From assembly GCA_022496185.1 (NCBI GenBank), contig WTXG01000086.1, forward strand, positions 1 to 64,000: a DNA stretch of 64,000 nucleotides, read 5' to 3'. The notes beneath the pieces were generated by a model, which saw only the letters and a list, made by a program, of their open reading frames with translations, did no database searches and was not told the DNA's origin. Numbering within the stretch: position 1 is the first letter of the stretch; each line of letters opens with the position of its first letter. The DNA comes from Multifurca ochricompacta (Eukaryota > Basidiomycota > Agaricomycetes > Russulales > Russulaceae). Both the position numbers and the translations under genes were made by a program. Below are positions 41,033 to 54,177 of this stretch, piece by piece.

Positions 41033-44000
41033 TTACTTAGGCAAGTTAATCTCTAGCCCAAGTTGACTCCTGAATTTCAGGAATTTGACACATCCCAAAT
41101 TCTTGGTGAACATGTCTGCGGGATTCTCAGAGCCTTCAATAAAGAATAGCTCAATTTTCTTCTCCTGTATAATTTGTCTGATGTAGTGGAAGCAGATATC
41201 AATATGTTTTATCCATCGCTCTTGTACAGGATTAGAGGCCATAAAGATGGACCCCTGGTTATCACCGCAGAGAGGAATGGGTCCTAGATCAATACCAATT
41301 TCGCTTAGAAGCGATTTGATCCATACAATCTGTCACGTTGTGTCAGAAAGCAACATGTATTCTGCTTCAGTGGATGAGAGCGCTGTGGTCTTTTGCACTC
41401 TAGAATTCCAGCTGAATATCCCATTCACTATTTTCACCATGTATCCAGTAGTGGATCAGCAATCTATTGGGTTTGACACCCAATCGGAATCAGCACATGC
41501 GATCAATCCGCCATTTGATCTGCCATCGTAGATAAGCGTGTAATCGGATGTGCAAGCTAAATATTGGCAGATATACAGTGCTTGATCAAGATGATCTTGA
41601 GATGGATTAGCAGCAAATTGAGATAGCCTTGTAACTGCAAAGGCAATATCTGGTCACGTGCCCAACATAATGTAAAGTAATGAGCCAATTACTTGTTGGA
41701 ACTTTGAATGAATGGAAGGATCTGCAGGTTCAGTGTTAGGCTCTGGATGATAGCCTTCTGGGAGAGGAGTGGGTGCAAATTTTGCATTAAGCATCCCAAA
41801 GTGTTGCAGCACTTTAGTTAGGTATGGCTGTTGATCAAGTAGAATTTTGCCATCCTTCCTAGTTATGCACATTCGCAAGAACTCCTTTGTGTCTCCTAGA
41901 TCCCTGCACTCCCATTTGTTCATGAAATCAGTCTTTAGTTTACTGACTAGGACTTTGTCATTTCCCATAAATAAAGCATCATTGACATATACAATGATGA
42001 TGATGATTGACCCATTATTAGCCTTATATAGAAATAGGCCTGAGTCTGAGAGTAGGCGTTTACAGCCCATCGCAGCCATGGACTTATCTAGCGCCTTCCA
42101 CCATGCTAAGGCAGCTTGTTTAAGACCATAAATGGCGCATTGTAGTCATAGTACTTTGGTTTCTTGTCCTTTAATTTTGAAACCTTCAGGTTGTTCCATG
42201 TATAGCTCTTCATCTAGTTCACCATACAGGAAAGTGCTTTTGACATCTAGTCCAGTAATGTGCCAATCCTCAAGCGCTGCAAGCACAAGCATCAACCAGA
42301 CAGTCTCAAACCTTACAACAGGCGAGAATATTTCATTAAAGTCAACGCCTTCAACCTGAGAAAAGCCTTTGGCTACGAGCCTGGCTTTCTTATGACCATC
42401 AGATTTTTGGTCAAAGACCCATCTGTTTTTAATTGTCTTCCTCCCTTTGGGAGGGTCCACAAGTGTAAAGACTTTCTGTCTGCGAAGTGCCTCAAGTTCT
42501 TCACAACATGCAGTCTTCCATTCCTTTTGTTGCGCGTCAGGCATGCACAAAATATCTCTATATGTCCACTCTCATATATTGGACATGTCTAGTGGTTGTG
42601 AATCATGTGGAACTGCTTTGGCGAGCAGATAATGCACAAATTCTCCTCCCCCTTCCTGGGCTAGTTGAGATACAAGATCTACTAGATCCTCAACTTCATC
42701 ATCACTCCCCCTTATGGATGTAAGCGGATCGTCGCTAGTGCGGGCCAGAGTGTCGAGACTAGGACCAGGAACCTGTCTCAAATGTGCGGATGGAATCGGG
42801 GAGCTACCCCAGGGTTCCACTGCTCGTCTCCATTGCTGCATCTGCTGAATGTCTGTAATCTGATCGATGGGGTGCCTGTTATCCCCATAGACATTCCCAG
42901 GGCGAAGTGCAACTTTCCTTTCCCATGTAGAGCACTGCAAAGGCACTGGTTGTTGTTCTGGCACAGGAGAAGGCAAGGGTACCTCTGGCTGTGAAGCACT
43001 AGGTTCTTTGTCAAGAACCTGAGGCCCTTCTATTTGTGTGGAAGGTGGAAGGCGAGATGGTAGGAAATCATCATCATCCACTAAAGGAATGGGCTGTGTT
43101 TCTGGCCCTTCATTAATTAGAGGCTCATTCAATTTAGTAACTCCATGCCATCTGGTGGAATCACACTTAGGGAAGAGATTCTCATCAAATAGGGCTGTGG
43201 CTTGCATGTACAATGTATTATTGCCAAGCCGCATGAACAGATGGCCTTTAATGCCATCTGCATGCCCAATATACACCATAAGTTCTGACTTAGGTGATAG
43301 TTTATTGCCACAATGTTCTTCCAGAATGTAGACATAAGCACCACATCCAAAGACATGCAAATGAGAGATCTCTGGTGCTTCTCCATACAATATCTCATAA
43401 GGTGTCTGCCATTTCAGGCGACATACAGGAGTCCTATTGTAGAGATGTACCGCATGTAGTACAGCAAATTCCCACCAAGAGTCTGGAAGACATGACTCAA
43501 TGCGCATTGATTGTGCTTTATCCATACAAGTGCGCATGAAGCGCTCCGCATGGCCATTTTGTTGGGGAGTATAAGGCATGCTCTGTAGAATTTTTATCCC
43601 TTCATCTTTCAATACATTCATAAATACATCAGATTTGTATTCTCCACCAGCATCAGACATCCACTCTTTAATGGTGGTGTTATGTTGATTTTTGATCATG
43701 GCAAGGAATTGTTGCAAAGCGTTTATTGCAGCAGACTTAGTGCGCAAACATACAATCCATGCAAATGACGTATAATCATCAATAAAGCTGATAAAGTATT
43801 TGTATTTGTGATAAGATTCTACCGGGAAAGTCTTAAGGTCTGAATGAATGCACTCAAATGGCTTTGAGGCACGTGTTTCAGATGGTAGATAAGATCGTGA
43901 AGGCATCTTGCCTTGCGTGCATCCTGGGCATAGGGGAGCTGTCTTCGGATAAGATAGATCTAGGGGGAATCCCTTAGTGTGATCTTTAGCATGATGTAAG

Positions 44001-45345
44001 ACTTCCTTAGAAGGATGTCCTAAGCGCTTATGCATTAGATTGTAATCTACATTATAGATTGTGGAGTAAGATCGTGAATTAGTGATCTTAGAATGAAGCC
44101 AATAGATAGTTTGGCCAGTAATTGCCAGATGGCATTGAATAATTGGGATTTTAGATCCCTTATTTCGCAAGGTTAATTCATGTTCATCCCCATAGATGTA
44201 CAATCCTTGCTTGAGAAACTCTCCGATGCTTAGAAGTCTTCCAGTTATATCAGGGATGTAATATACTGGATATAAACGCATTGTATGCATTTTTGTGACT
44301 CCGTTGTGTGTGACATCATGTTCTAATAGAACAGTACCTTTCCCTTTAATATAAATAGGTTTAGAAGCCGTTTTGACAGGCTCTGGGGTACTAATGTCTT
44401 CATATTCAATGAAATCATCGAGAGAAAATGTAAAGTGCGATGAAGCACCTGAATCTAAGAGCCAAGTTATATGGCCTTCATCCTTAGTCTTTCCTTTGCA
44501 CTTAGCACACTGAACATGATGTGGAGAATGCAATATATTTGTACATAACCTAAAGTCATGTATAGTGCTAACTACACCTGCATTTCTAATGCTCTTTGTA
44601 GGGGACTCCCTAGAAGCGCGAACTAATGAAGCATAAATGCATCTGTTAGTTTTACAGGGTAGAAGGAAAGAGGGGACATACACATCCTGATCGTCATCCT
44701 CATCTAGGCCAGCCAGATCAGCCAGCTGATCATCAAGATGATCAGAGCCCCAATCAAGAGGATCATTGGGGTCCTCTTCGTCTTCTGTATCGACAGTGAT
44801 AGGTGAGGGGGATCTAGATTTTTTGTGTGGTCGCTCATCTCCATCCTCTTCAAGGTCCTCCAGCTTGGTCTTGCTGGACGACGCTCTTGAGAAGCTATCA
44901 GTTATGTGGGTCTCAAGGGGTTTTAAATTGTGAGCGGTCCCTGGCACACCTATGTCTTTGCACAGATCCATAGCTTGGTTAAAAGCATGATATTGGCCAG
45001 GGATTCGCTCCTTAGGAGTGGTGCACATAATGATACGAGGCCTTCCATTTCTATAGTGAGTTTTAAAGGAAGGAGGAGAGGGAACGGATTGCACGGTGGT
45101 GAATCGAGGAGGGGGGAAGAATGCTTGATTAGTGATGTGTGAGTGCCCCTGTGCCTTAGATTGCTGATTATCTTGATTCTGCCTTCCGGCACGACGCCTG
45201 CATTGGTACTTGTGATCCGCCTGTTTTTCCATGTGCTCTGGCTGTTTGCCTCCAGATTGTTTCTGCTGGCTGAAGTGAGGATCACCTTGCTTCCACTTGA
45301 CTGCTGAGAGCTTATTAGCAGAATGGGGGTTTTTACCCTGGAGCG
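41033..45345 (-). pseudogene. Gag C-terminus and Pol of Cop2
   Basis: After the Gyp2-c junction the frame continues KNPHSANKLSAVKWKQGDPH into an open stretch to 42572. Protease has WLLDSGASSHFTFSL (44460), then HKRLGHPSKEV...CPGCTQGKM. Integrase has HSDLKTFPVES, MSDAGGEYKS and TPQQNGHAERFM. TGA stops lie at 42572 and 42146. RT has RWVFDQKSDGHKKARLVAKG and then YVNDALFMG, where the catalytic YVDD has become YVND at 41981-41983 (GTCGAT to GTCAAT). RNase H (SSTEAEYML, ENPADMFTKNLG) ends at 41033. No classical zinc knuckle is visible in the gag remnant. Confidence 0.9.
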
Positions 45346-45350
45346 GTCTT

Positions 45351-45945
45351 TGTTACAAACCCCACTGCGTCATCTTGCTTTCTTTTCTCTATCATGTGAC
45401 TTGCTGTTGGGACATGTTGATCCCCTTTGTTGACTGTGTTATGACTGGCTTTGTCCTTGTTTGTCCCTTATCTCTGACTCATGCTGTGCTTATCTATGAC
45501 TCATACCTTACATCAGAACGCTTACATATTTTCCCACCAGAATCGTGACTATACCAGATTCGTCTATGTATATTCTCAACTGGCCCACTTGACTCCATTC
45601 CCCCTTTGGATATATTACGACTTCGTTGATATGCCAAGTACAATACTCCAATTCAGACTCTGATCTCTATTATGTATATAAGGCCCGCTTAGATAGCCTG
45701 TATGCCTTAGACTTGACTTCTTAATCAACTTGGTGCATTACCTTCTGGGTGATTCCTAAGACCCAACTCCTGAATCGTCTCAGTGCTTTTGGCACTTCTC
45801 CACTCACCGATACTAAGGGATTAGCTCCTTGGTACCAACTTCTCACCCGAACTCCGTATACTTGAAAGACAGTATACACCTGACTTCGTAGTTTTGCTAT
45901 GTGACTCATCACACGTCGTGACGAATGCCCACACCAGGTGTTACA
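45351..45945 (+). repeat. 5' LTR of Gyp2-c
   Basis: 595 bp, TGTTACAAACCCC...CAGGTGTTACA. It differs from the 3' LTR at roughly 29 bases, all explicable as CpG transitions. Confidence 0.95.
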
Positions 45946-45947
45946 TT

Positions 45948-45958
45948 AAGTCGAGTCT
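45948..45958 (+). other. Self-priming primer site of Gyp2-c
   Basis: AAGTCGAGTCT is the exact complement of AGACTCGACTT in the 3' LTR (53230-53240), which begins 34 nt after the start of TATATAA (53196-53202). Confidence 0.7.
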
Positions 45959-45967
45959 CTCCCCACC

Positions 45968-47488
45968 ATGGCTTCATCCAGCCGCAGTCAGACCTTGCAC
46001 AACGAAGAACTCATCAACTGCCGAGACAAGGATAATCTTTCACAACAAGTCCTTGGCTCTGCTGTCTGGAAAGATTTTGAAACCAAGTTTGGATACTACG
46101 TCTATCACAACGACCAGTACCAGCCAGTTGAATACGACGAACAGAAGAGGGTCTGGTACTGTATCCATTACTCTAGAAGCCATCGTTCCTGGGTTACTAC
46201 AGGACCTGCCCCACCAGAATACAGCCTAGGACCTTGGAGAGAAAATCCTCCAGCCATCGTCACCAATTCAGAAACAGAAGAATACATTGAAGAAAGCAGT
46301 GAAGACGCACAAGTCATAGCCACTAGTTTTACAGCTCAGACAGTTGCACCAGAGAGTACTACATTCAGAACATCTGCTTTAGTCTCTCCCCAGATTACAC
46401 GACAAACCTCAGACACCCTGACCATCATCTATCCTACGATGTTGACCATCGCTGCACAGTTACCCAACCCCACTCCAGTTGTCCCTGCCCAACCTCCTCC
46501 CCCATCAGGACACCTTAGGGGTCCTGCCGACCACATTTACTGGTGACCAATCACAGAGCAAAAAGTTCATGCTCAAGTTCGAGACGTTCAAAAATTTTAA
46601 CCATGACGTCCCACAAATCGTGAACCCTTTCAATGGACCAACCTCTTCCTCTCACTTATCAGAGGAGACTCCATTGATGACTGGACAATGGAGCAGATCG
46701 AATGGCTGAATGACAGAGTTTCAGCCAGAATCAGAACCACAGACGAGAATCTGTGGGATACAGTGGCGCAAAGATTTAAAGACGCCTTCACGGATGGGCA
46801 GGCCAAACAGAAGGCTGCCAGAGAATTGAAATCCCTAAAGATGGAAAGAGGGGATTTGGATGGCTACGTAGCCAGATTTCGCAACCTGGCTAAGAGAGTG
46901 GGGTATGATGTGAATGAAGAGGTGACACTCGACCTCTTCTCCCAGGGGTTACCTAACCCCCTTGTGAAGAACATCATCCAATTCCATCACCCCAAGTCAT
47001 GGAGCCAGTGGACAAGTGCTGCCAGAACACAGCAGCAGGATTACTAGACTTCCAAACACGATTTGGAGTGGACATGAAGAAGGGTAGAACCTGTGATCAA
47101 TGGAAGGCAGCGTTTGGGGTGAAACCTACCCACCCCAAGACCCCAATGCCATGGACACATTGGCAGATCGTACCAAGGCCCGCGCAGCCCTCACCGACAA
47201 CGAAAAGAAAAACCTCATGAAAGAAGGGTGCTGCTTTCACTGCCGAGCACAAGGGCATATGTCGCGATTTTGCCCAAAGAAACCATCTGTGCCGCTGAAG
47301 CAACAGTAGCCACCACCACCACGATGCTGCCAATACAAAACCTACTGACCCCAGTAAAAGAGAACCCGGCAACTGCCCCAAAAACTAAAGAACAAAAGGC
47401 AGCAGCAATATGGGAACACATGATGAATGAAGACGAGGCGGTGCGCACCTTGATCGTTGATAAGGCCTTTGGCCAGAAGGATTTTTAA
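45968..47488 (+). pseudogene. Gag of Gyp2-c
   Basis: Begins ATG in CACCATGG; sister copies have GTG here. Frame changes occur near 46510, 46640 and 47110, and a TAG at 47044. The capsid core (LKSLKMERGDLDGYVARFRN) and zinc knuckle CFHCRAQGHMSRFC (47230-47270) are recognisable. It ends AAG GAT TTT TAA at 47488, overlapping pol in -1. Confidence 0.88.
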
Positions 47489-50400
47489 TCGGCTCGACCC
47501 CATCAGCCTGGGCAAGAGCACTCCATGTAACTTCTGTGTACACTAGTCGTTTCAAATCGTTAAAAATACCAGTACATTTTGAAACCAAACAGAAGACGGC
47601 CGACAGACGGATATTGATTGACTCTGGAGCAACAGACAACTTCATTAGCCAATGACTCCAGAGGACGCTAGGATTGGGGACACAGTTACTTCCCCAAGAG
47701 AAAAACATTTGGAACATAGATGGGACAGCTAACAAAGCTGGGAAAATCACACATTGCTGTGATTTAGAAGTACAGGTTGGGGAGCGAACAAAGCAGCTTT
47801 GCTTCCTCATCACAGATCTAGGAGAGGAGGATATGGTTCTAGGATACCCATGGCTGGCAGCATTCGAGCCCAAAATTAACTGGGCAGAAGCCACCATGGA
47901 TAAAGATTTCTACCTGGTCATCATTACGTCCCTGGGATACGACTATGCTGCGCAACACCCTCTCACCCATGCTATTGTTATGGGATCGGCTGTCACCTGG
48001 AGTGACGTGGAGCCTGTGGACCAGGTGTATTGCTACATTACGAAAGCATCGGAATTGGCCCAAGCAGAGGCACAGAAGAACCCAGAAAAGACATTTGAAG
48101 AAGTGGTCCCCATAGAATATCATCGACATTGGAAGGTCTTCTCGGAGGAAGAATCGCAATGCTTCCCTCCCTCTTGGCCTTGGGACCATGCCATTGACTT
48201 CATCCCAGATGCCCCGCGGTCAGTGGATTGTAAGATCTACCCCTTGTCACAGCCAGAAAAAGAAGCGCTTTCTACCTTCCTGGAAGAACACTTGGCAAAA
48301 GGATACATACGACCTTCGAACTTGCCTTATGCATCACCCTTCTTTTTCATCAAAAAGAAGGACGGGAAACTGTGACCAGTACAGGACTACAGACAGATTA
48401 ATGAACTCACAGTGAAAAACAACTACCCGCTCCCTCTAATCTCAGAAATCATTGACAAAATGCGTGATAAAGCCCTGTTTTCAAAGATGGACGTTCGTTG
48501 GGGATACAATAACATCTGTATTTGAGAAGGCAACCAGCCCAAAGCTGCCTTCAAGACTAATCAAGGACTCTTCGAACCCAACATTATGTTTTTCAGCTTG
48601 ACGAACTCACCGGCAACCTTCCAGGCCATGATGAATCACATTTTCTGAGACCTGATCCTCACAGAAGAGGTCGTGGTGTATATGGATGATATCCTGGTAG
48701 CCACAAAAGACGACATTCACCACCACTGAACCCGAGTTCATGAGGTACTAGAAATCCTGGCAAAACACAACCTCTATCTGAAACCCGCCAAATGTTCCTT
48801 TGAACAAAAGACTGTTGAGTATCTGGGCATTATCCTGGAAGGAGGGCAAGTGCGCATGGACCCTGTGAAAGTGCAAGGCATTCGAGAATGGACTGCCCCT
48901 CAGTGTACCAAAGACGTCAGATCGTTCATCAGATTCTGTAATTTCTACCGACGCTTCGTCAAGGGATTCTCGGCCATCACCTGACTGCTTAATGATTTGT
49001 TGAAAAAGGATGTGCCCTGGCACTGGGACAAACTACAACAGAAAGCATTCGACCAGATTAAAGCAATTATCAGCTCCGAACCAGTCCTTATCCAACCCGA
49101 CCTAACCAAACCCTTTGAACTGGAGGTTGATGCTTCCATGTATGCCAATGGCGCAGTCCTATCACAAAGAGATACTGGAGGAATTCTTCACCCCATCACA
49201 TTTTACTCAGAAACATTCTCACCAGCAGAAAGAAATTATGACATTTGGGACAGGGAATTATTGGCTATCGTTAAAGCATTACGACATTGGTGACCATACT
49301 TGGCTGGATCTCCGCATAAAACCATCATCTATACCGACCACTCCAACCTTTTGTACTGGAGGGAACTGCATAAGATCAGCCGATGGATAGCACGAGAAGT
49401 CTTGGAACTTGAAGAGTACAACTTCACACTCAAGCACCTACCTGGAGCTCGTAATGCATGAGCTGATGCCCTGTCTAGACCAACCAGATGAGATGAAGGG
49501 GAAAATGACAATGACAATATCGTCATTTTACCAGAAGAGGTCTTCGCGAAGACTGCTGTTGTTAGCCTCCATGACATGGATCTATGGGCCCAAGTGACGC
49601 AAAACATGAACCAGGAATTGTGCAAATCTTGGGCAGAGTGTCATGAACTGACACCCTAGAAAACCTCCTGACCCCCAGAAATCCTCAGACACTCCCAGAA
49701 GACCTTGTAAAACCCTCAGAGACGAAGATAACCCTAGATTAAGACCAGAGAAGGGCTGGTCCGGACCAGGACTGGACTCCTGCCAAATTGGAGAGCTGTG
49801 GGAAGAGTACTAACAGAACCCCACAATGCCTAAACAGCAGTCCACAAACTGCGGACTGCAGACTGCGGACTGCGGACTGCAGATTTCTAAGCCCAAAAGT
49901 GGGGCTATTCTCATTGGTGGATCAGTAGGGAGTTAAAGCGAAGTTAACCTCCCCTAAAGTGGTGCACAGACCAAAGTCCCGGTTGTAATTACATATATAA
50001 ACCCTTTGGGAATAGAATGGACAGCTCCAGACTGTCCACTTGTGATCCAGTTCCTGATTACCTAGGAGATTAGCCCCACCTTGTGGAAGGCTTCTCATCC
50101 CCTGCCCTTGAGCTGTTTGCTTCGTCTCCCTTGCACTTTCACCCTCACTCTCATCCTTTGCCCACTTCCAAATCCCTTCCCCTTCGCATACAACCCACTG
50201 TCCAGACAGTCGACAGTGAGTTGTAACACAGAGCCGCATAACATAAAAATGAAAGACGGCCTCTGGTGGAAAGACAGCGATCAATTGGTTGTCACCGGTG
50301 GCAACAACATTAAGAGGGGGGTGATTCATTTTCACCACGACCTTCCCTCTGCAGGACACCCGGGAATTGCAAATACATATGCCCTTGCCAAATGAGATTA

Positions 50401-51649
50401 CTGGTGGCCGAACATGAAAAAGGATGTTGAAGCATATGTCAAAGGATGCGCAGAATGCCAGGCAAATAAAGTAAACACTCACCCAAAACCGCCGGCACTT
50501 TCACCCATTACACCAATTGCGACAGCTCCCTTCCAGACCATTGCTATGGACTTTATTGTCAAACTGCCACAATCACAAGGATACAACTCCATACTCACCA
50601 TCACGGACCATGACTACTCAAAGGCTGCCCTTTTCATCCCCTGTAATGAGACAATATCAGCAGAAGGGGTCACGAAACTCTACCTAGACCATGTCTATCA
50701 ACATTATGGACTACTGCAGAAGATTATTTCCGACTGAGACCCACAATTTGCTTCCATGTTCGCTCGAGCCCTCTGTAAACGTCTCGACATTCAGCAGAAC
50801 ATCTCTACTGCGTATCACCCCCAGACGGATGGACAGTCGGAACGAACAAATCAATGGCTGGAACAATACCTCTGATTTTGGTGTAATGAACAACAGAACA
50901 ACTGGGCAGAATGGTTGGCGACAGCTGAGTTTGCACACAACAGTTGGCCAAATGGAATGACGAAGACCACCCCGTTCTCTCTTATTATGGGATGGAACCC
51001 TCACACTACATGGACAGACAAACCCACGAATGTACCATCTGTAACACAGCATATCGGCCAATGGGAAGAAATATGGGAATCAGCCAGTAGGAACCTTCAG
51101 AAGGTGCAAAGGACCCTAGCCGAGAAGCCTACTAGGTTTACACCCTACCAGGTTGGAGATCAAGTCTGGCTAGAAGGGCACAATATCCATACGTCACATC
51201 CAACGGCAAAATTAGCTCCTAGACGCCACGGCCCCTTTGTGATTGAACAGAAGCTGTCAGACATCACATACAGGCTCACGTTACCCGCCACCTGGAAGAT
51301 ACATCCCGTCTTCCATGCTAACCTTCTAACGCCGTACAAAGAAACTGCTATTCATGGACAGAACTTTCCCAGACCTCCCCCTGACCTTGTCGACAGGGAA
51401 CCGGAATGGGAAGTGGAACGCATTGCCGATGCCAAATGGAAGGGTCGAGGACGTAATTGGAAGCTTCACTATCTGATCAAATGGAAGGGATTCCCAGATG
51501 CTGACAACTCATGGGAACCTGCTGCGGATGTCTTTGTGCCCAAACTCATCGAAGACTTCTATAGATGCCATCCAGAGGCAGATAAAGAGCCAGAGAAAAT
51601 ACAAGTTGCGGAACAGCTCTCTCCCCCACAACTGCCTAGAAATTTGCCC
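47482..51649 (+). pseudogene. Pol of Gyp2-c: protease to chromodomain
   Basis: Protease has ILIDSGATDNFISQ. RT has [11 protein letters not shown] and VVYMDDILVATKDD. RNase H has FELEVDASMYANGAV. Integrase has HPGIANTY...CAECQANK, IAMDFIVKLP and [10 protein letters not shown]. The chromodomain is PEWEVERI...YLIKWKGFPDADNSWEP (51400-51560). About a dozen in-frame stops are TGA where Gyp1-b has arginine or a CGN-derived codon, for example near 48374, 48646, 48981, 49291, 49459 and 50735. An L3 LTR splits it before the integrase. Chromodomain and ORF3 share one open frame. Confidence 0.92.
49639..50228 (+). mobile_element. Solo LTR of family L3 in Gyp2-c pol
   Basis: 590 bp, TGTCATGAACTG...GAGTTGTAACA, flanked by the exact duplication CAGAG (49634-49638 and 50229-50233). 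Removing it rejoins pol in frame (WAE|PHNIKMKDGLWWKD). ACATATATAAACCC near 49990 is a promoter candidate. CTGCGGA repeats occur at about 49845-49880. Confidence 0.93.
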
Positions 51650-52840
51650 ATGTCCTCCTCCAAGATCCATGCCTCGGCCGCCATTGATGTGTTTCCTGTA
51701 CTTACTCCTGTGCATCCTCCTTCTCACCCACTTTCTCCTATTGACTACGATGCGACCGCCCAAGTGGCCCAAGGGGACAGAATCATCGACATCGACGAAG
51801 ATTTTACTCTGCCAGAACACCCCCATCCCAACGACCTGATCGACGTGGACTTCGGTGACAAATCCCCTGAATTCCCCTTCTTCCCCAACAACCCCAACTC
51901 CCAATTTTACTTCCCACTCATTATCCCATCGACCAAGAACGACAGCACTACGGAGGTGGCCAAATATATATATTACACCAATGAAGGTATGGACATAGCC
52001 AGGTGTTTAGAGAAAGGAGGGCCTGTCTATGGGGCCCCAGTCTACCTCGAGGAGAAGAACGTTGGGTGACTACACTATGTCCTAGGGCCCGAACATTTGC
52101 AACACCTTTCAGCCCACGACCCCCGTGCCTTCGCGATTAACGAAGTGCTTTGGGACCTACAGATGCCATGACTGACCGCCAAAATTGCACGACTCCATAA
52201 GTTCCAGGCACTTCGGGACAATTTAGAGATGCAACGCCGCGACTACGAACGACAGATGGTAAAGATCAATTGGGGGGTTTTTGACATAGAGCATCACCTG
52301 GCAAGCATCAGGATGAGGTTGGAGCAAGGGGAGGCATACCAGACTATTTCCGAATGGCATGCCGATATTTTTGCATGACCACTCCCTCATCACCGCCTCA
52401 ACCTTGTGCCTCGGCTCAATCCTCACTGCTTTGAAATGCCACACCTCCATGAAAACCCCGATGGCAAGCTTTGCTGGCGCTGCAGCAGCAAGTACCATCT
52501 CAGCTGGTGCTGCCCTAAGGCCACGAAATGATGTCGACATTGTCAAAGCACCTTGCACTGGAGTCGCCAATGCCTGTTCCGACGACTCACGCAGGCCCCC
52601 ACTGTCCAGAACCCCTCAGGATGGTGCGGCAAGTGTCTCTCCCACAACGCCAGACATCAAGAGATCGACTGTCATGTTTACGATGGCTGCTTTCACTGTG
52701 GGAGACGGGGGCCCTACGGTTTTCTATGAACACACATTTGCCCCGCAGACAAAGAAAAGGAGAACTACAATGCTGATCACTATGCCGTAGCCAACGACTA
52801 TCTCTCTCTGGTCCAGGATGACGACAGTATGCTGATCTAG
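51650..52840 (+). pseudogene. ORF3 of Gyp2-c
   Basis: Homologue of the Gyp1-b ORF3. It starts MSSSKIHASAAIDVF, with EFPFFPNNPNSQFYFPL, AKYIYYTNEGMDIARC and PVYGAPVYLEEKN, then TGA at 52067-52069 and further TGA stops (near 52170, 52376, 52531, 52729). The cysteine modules are conserved: CWRCSSKYHLSWCC, CRHCQSTLHWSRQC, CGKCLSHNARHQEIDC and CFHCGRRGPYGF...THIC. Here it is continuous with pol, with no stop between the chromodomain and ORF3. Confidence 0.83.
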
Positions 52841-52871
52841 CTGGCTCTGCTAGGACTTAGAGAGGGGGTAA

Positions 52872-53466
52872 TGTTACAAACCCCACTGCGTCGTCTTGCT
52901 TTCTTTTCTCTATCATGTGACTCACTGTTGGGACGTGTTGATCCCCTTTGTTGACTGTGTTATGACTGGCTTTGTCCTTGTTTGTCCCTTATCTCTGACT
53001 CATGCTGTGCTTATCTATGACTCGTACCTTACATCAGAACGCTTATGTATTTTCCCACCAGAATCGCAACTATACCAGATTCGTCTACATATATTCTCAA
53101 CTGGCCCACTTGACTCCATTCCCCCTTTGGATATATTACGACTTCGTTGATACGCTGAGTACGATACTCCAATTCAGACTCTGATCTCTATTACGTATAT
53201 AAGGCCCGCTTAGATAGCCTGTATGCCTTAGACTCGACTTCTTAATCGACTTGGTGCATTACCTTCTGGGTGATTCCTAAGACCCGACTCCTGAATCGTC
53301 TCAGTGCTTTTGGCACTTCTCCGCTCACCAATACTAAGGGATTAGCTCCTTGGTACCAACTTCTCACCCGAACTCCGTATACTTGAAAGACAGTATACAC
53401 CTGACTTCGTAGTTTTGCTACACGACTCATCACATGTCGTGACGAACACCCGCACCAGGCGTTACA
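52872..53466 (+). repeat. 3' LTR of Gyp2-c
   Basis: 595 bp, TGTTACAAACCCC...CAGGCGTTACA. It retains the TATA box and the R-start 11-mer undamaged. Confidence 0.95.
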
Positions 53467-53471
53467 GTCTT

Positions 53472-54063
53472 GCTCCCACTGAGCAAGGATGGCACTGCAG
53501 ACTACTGGGAGGTTTATGTCAGAATGAGATCTTCTGACAAGGATGGTTGGGATGAGAGCCTCCCATCTAGGAGGAAGGGTGTGTAAGAGCAGCATTCCCT
53601 GCAGCATATCAGGGATGGTAACACTATTGGACTCAAGCTGCTCAAAAGCGACTTGGAGACGATTGATCTGAGGGGCAGGGTGCTTTGATGAGTCCAAGCG
53701 GAAGTTCAGGGCCTCCTTGAAGTCCCTGAAGATCACAGATGGTCCCACAGTGCCATACTTAGCTTTGAGGGCTACCCATAAAGCATTAGCGGAGATCGTG
53801 GAGTGGTGTTCCTGCTGAATGGAAGCCAATAGGCGCAGGACAATGGTGCCAATGGCTCAATTGTCAGTGCACTCCCATTCCTTCTGATCTCTGAGCTCAT
53901 CTGCAGTGGGATGCTGCTCATCCTTGGCAGTAATTTTAAGATCAGTGCCATTGGTTATTTCCCAGAGTCCATTGGCCATGAGGTAGGCCTGCATGATTCC
54001 AACCCATTCGTGGTAGTTGGATCCGTCACAGATGGGGACAATGGTAGTGAGTTGAGATGACAT
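53472..54063 (-). pseudogene. Gag N-terminal part of Cop2
   Basis: Starts MSSQLTTIVPICDGSNYHEW and continues VGIMQAYLMANGLWEI, a copia Gag (UBN2-like) beginning. A TGA near 53857 interrupts it where CGA is likely ancestral (TDN-stop-AIGTIV). It then runs through FKEALNFRLDSSKHPAPQIN to ILAQWEQD at the Gyp2-c junction. Confidence 0.86.
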
Positions 54064-54177
54064 TGTTGGGATGTGATAAGGGTTTTGACAAAAGGGTTTG
54101 AGTAGTTGATTTCTGTAAAAGAAGTCATGGTCAGCATTGAATGCGACAACCGGTACTGAAAACACAAAGCAAAAACC

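Larger units (their letters stand above)
45351..53466 (+). mobile_element. Ty3/gypsy chromovirus Gyp2-c, full length
   Basis: 8116 bp with 595 bp LTRs at 45351-45945 and 52872-53466 and the exact duplication GTCTT (45346-45350 and 53467-53471). It is inserted in the gag part of Cop2. It contains gag, pol and ORF3, a polypurine tract (AGAGAGGGGG) and an L3 solo LTR at 49639-50228. It is heavily mutated, chiefly by CpG transitions. Confidence 0.96.
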
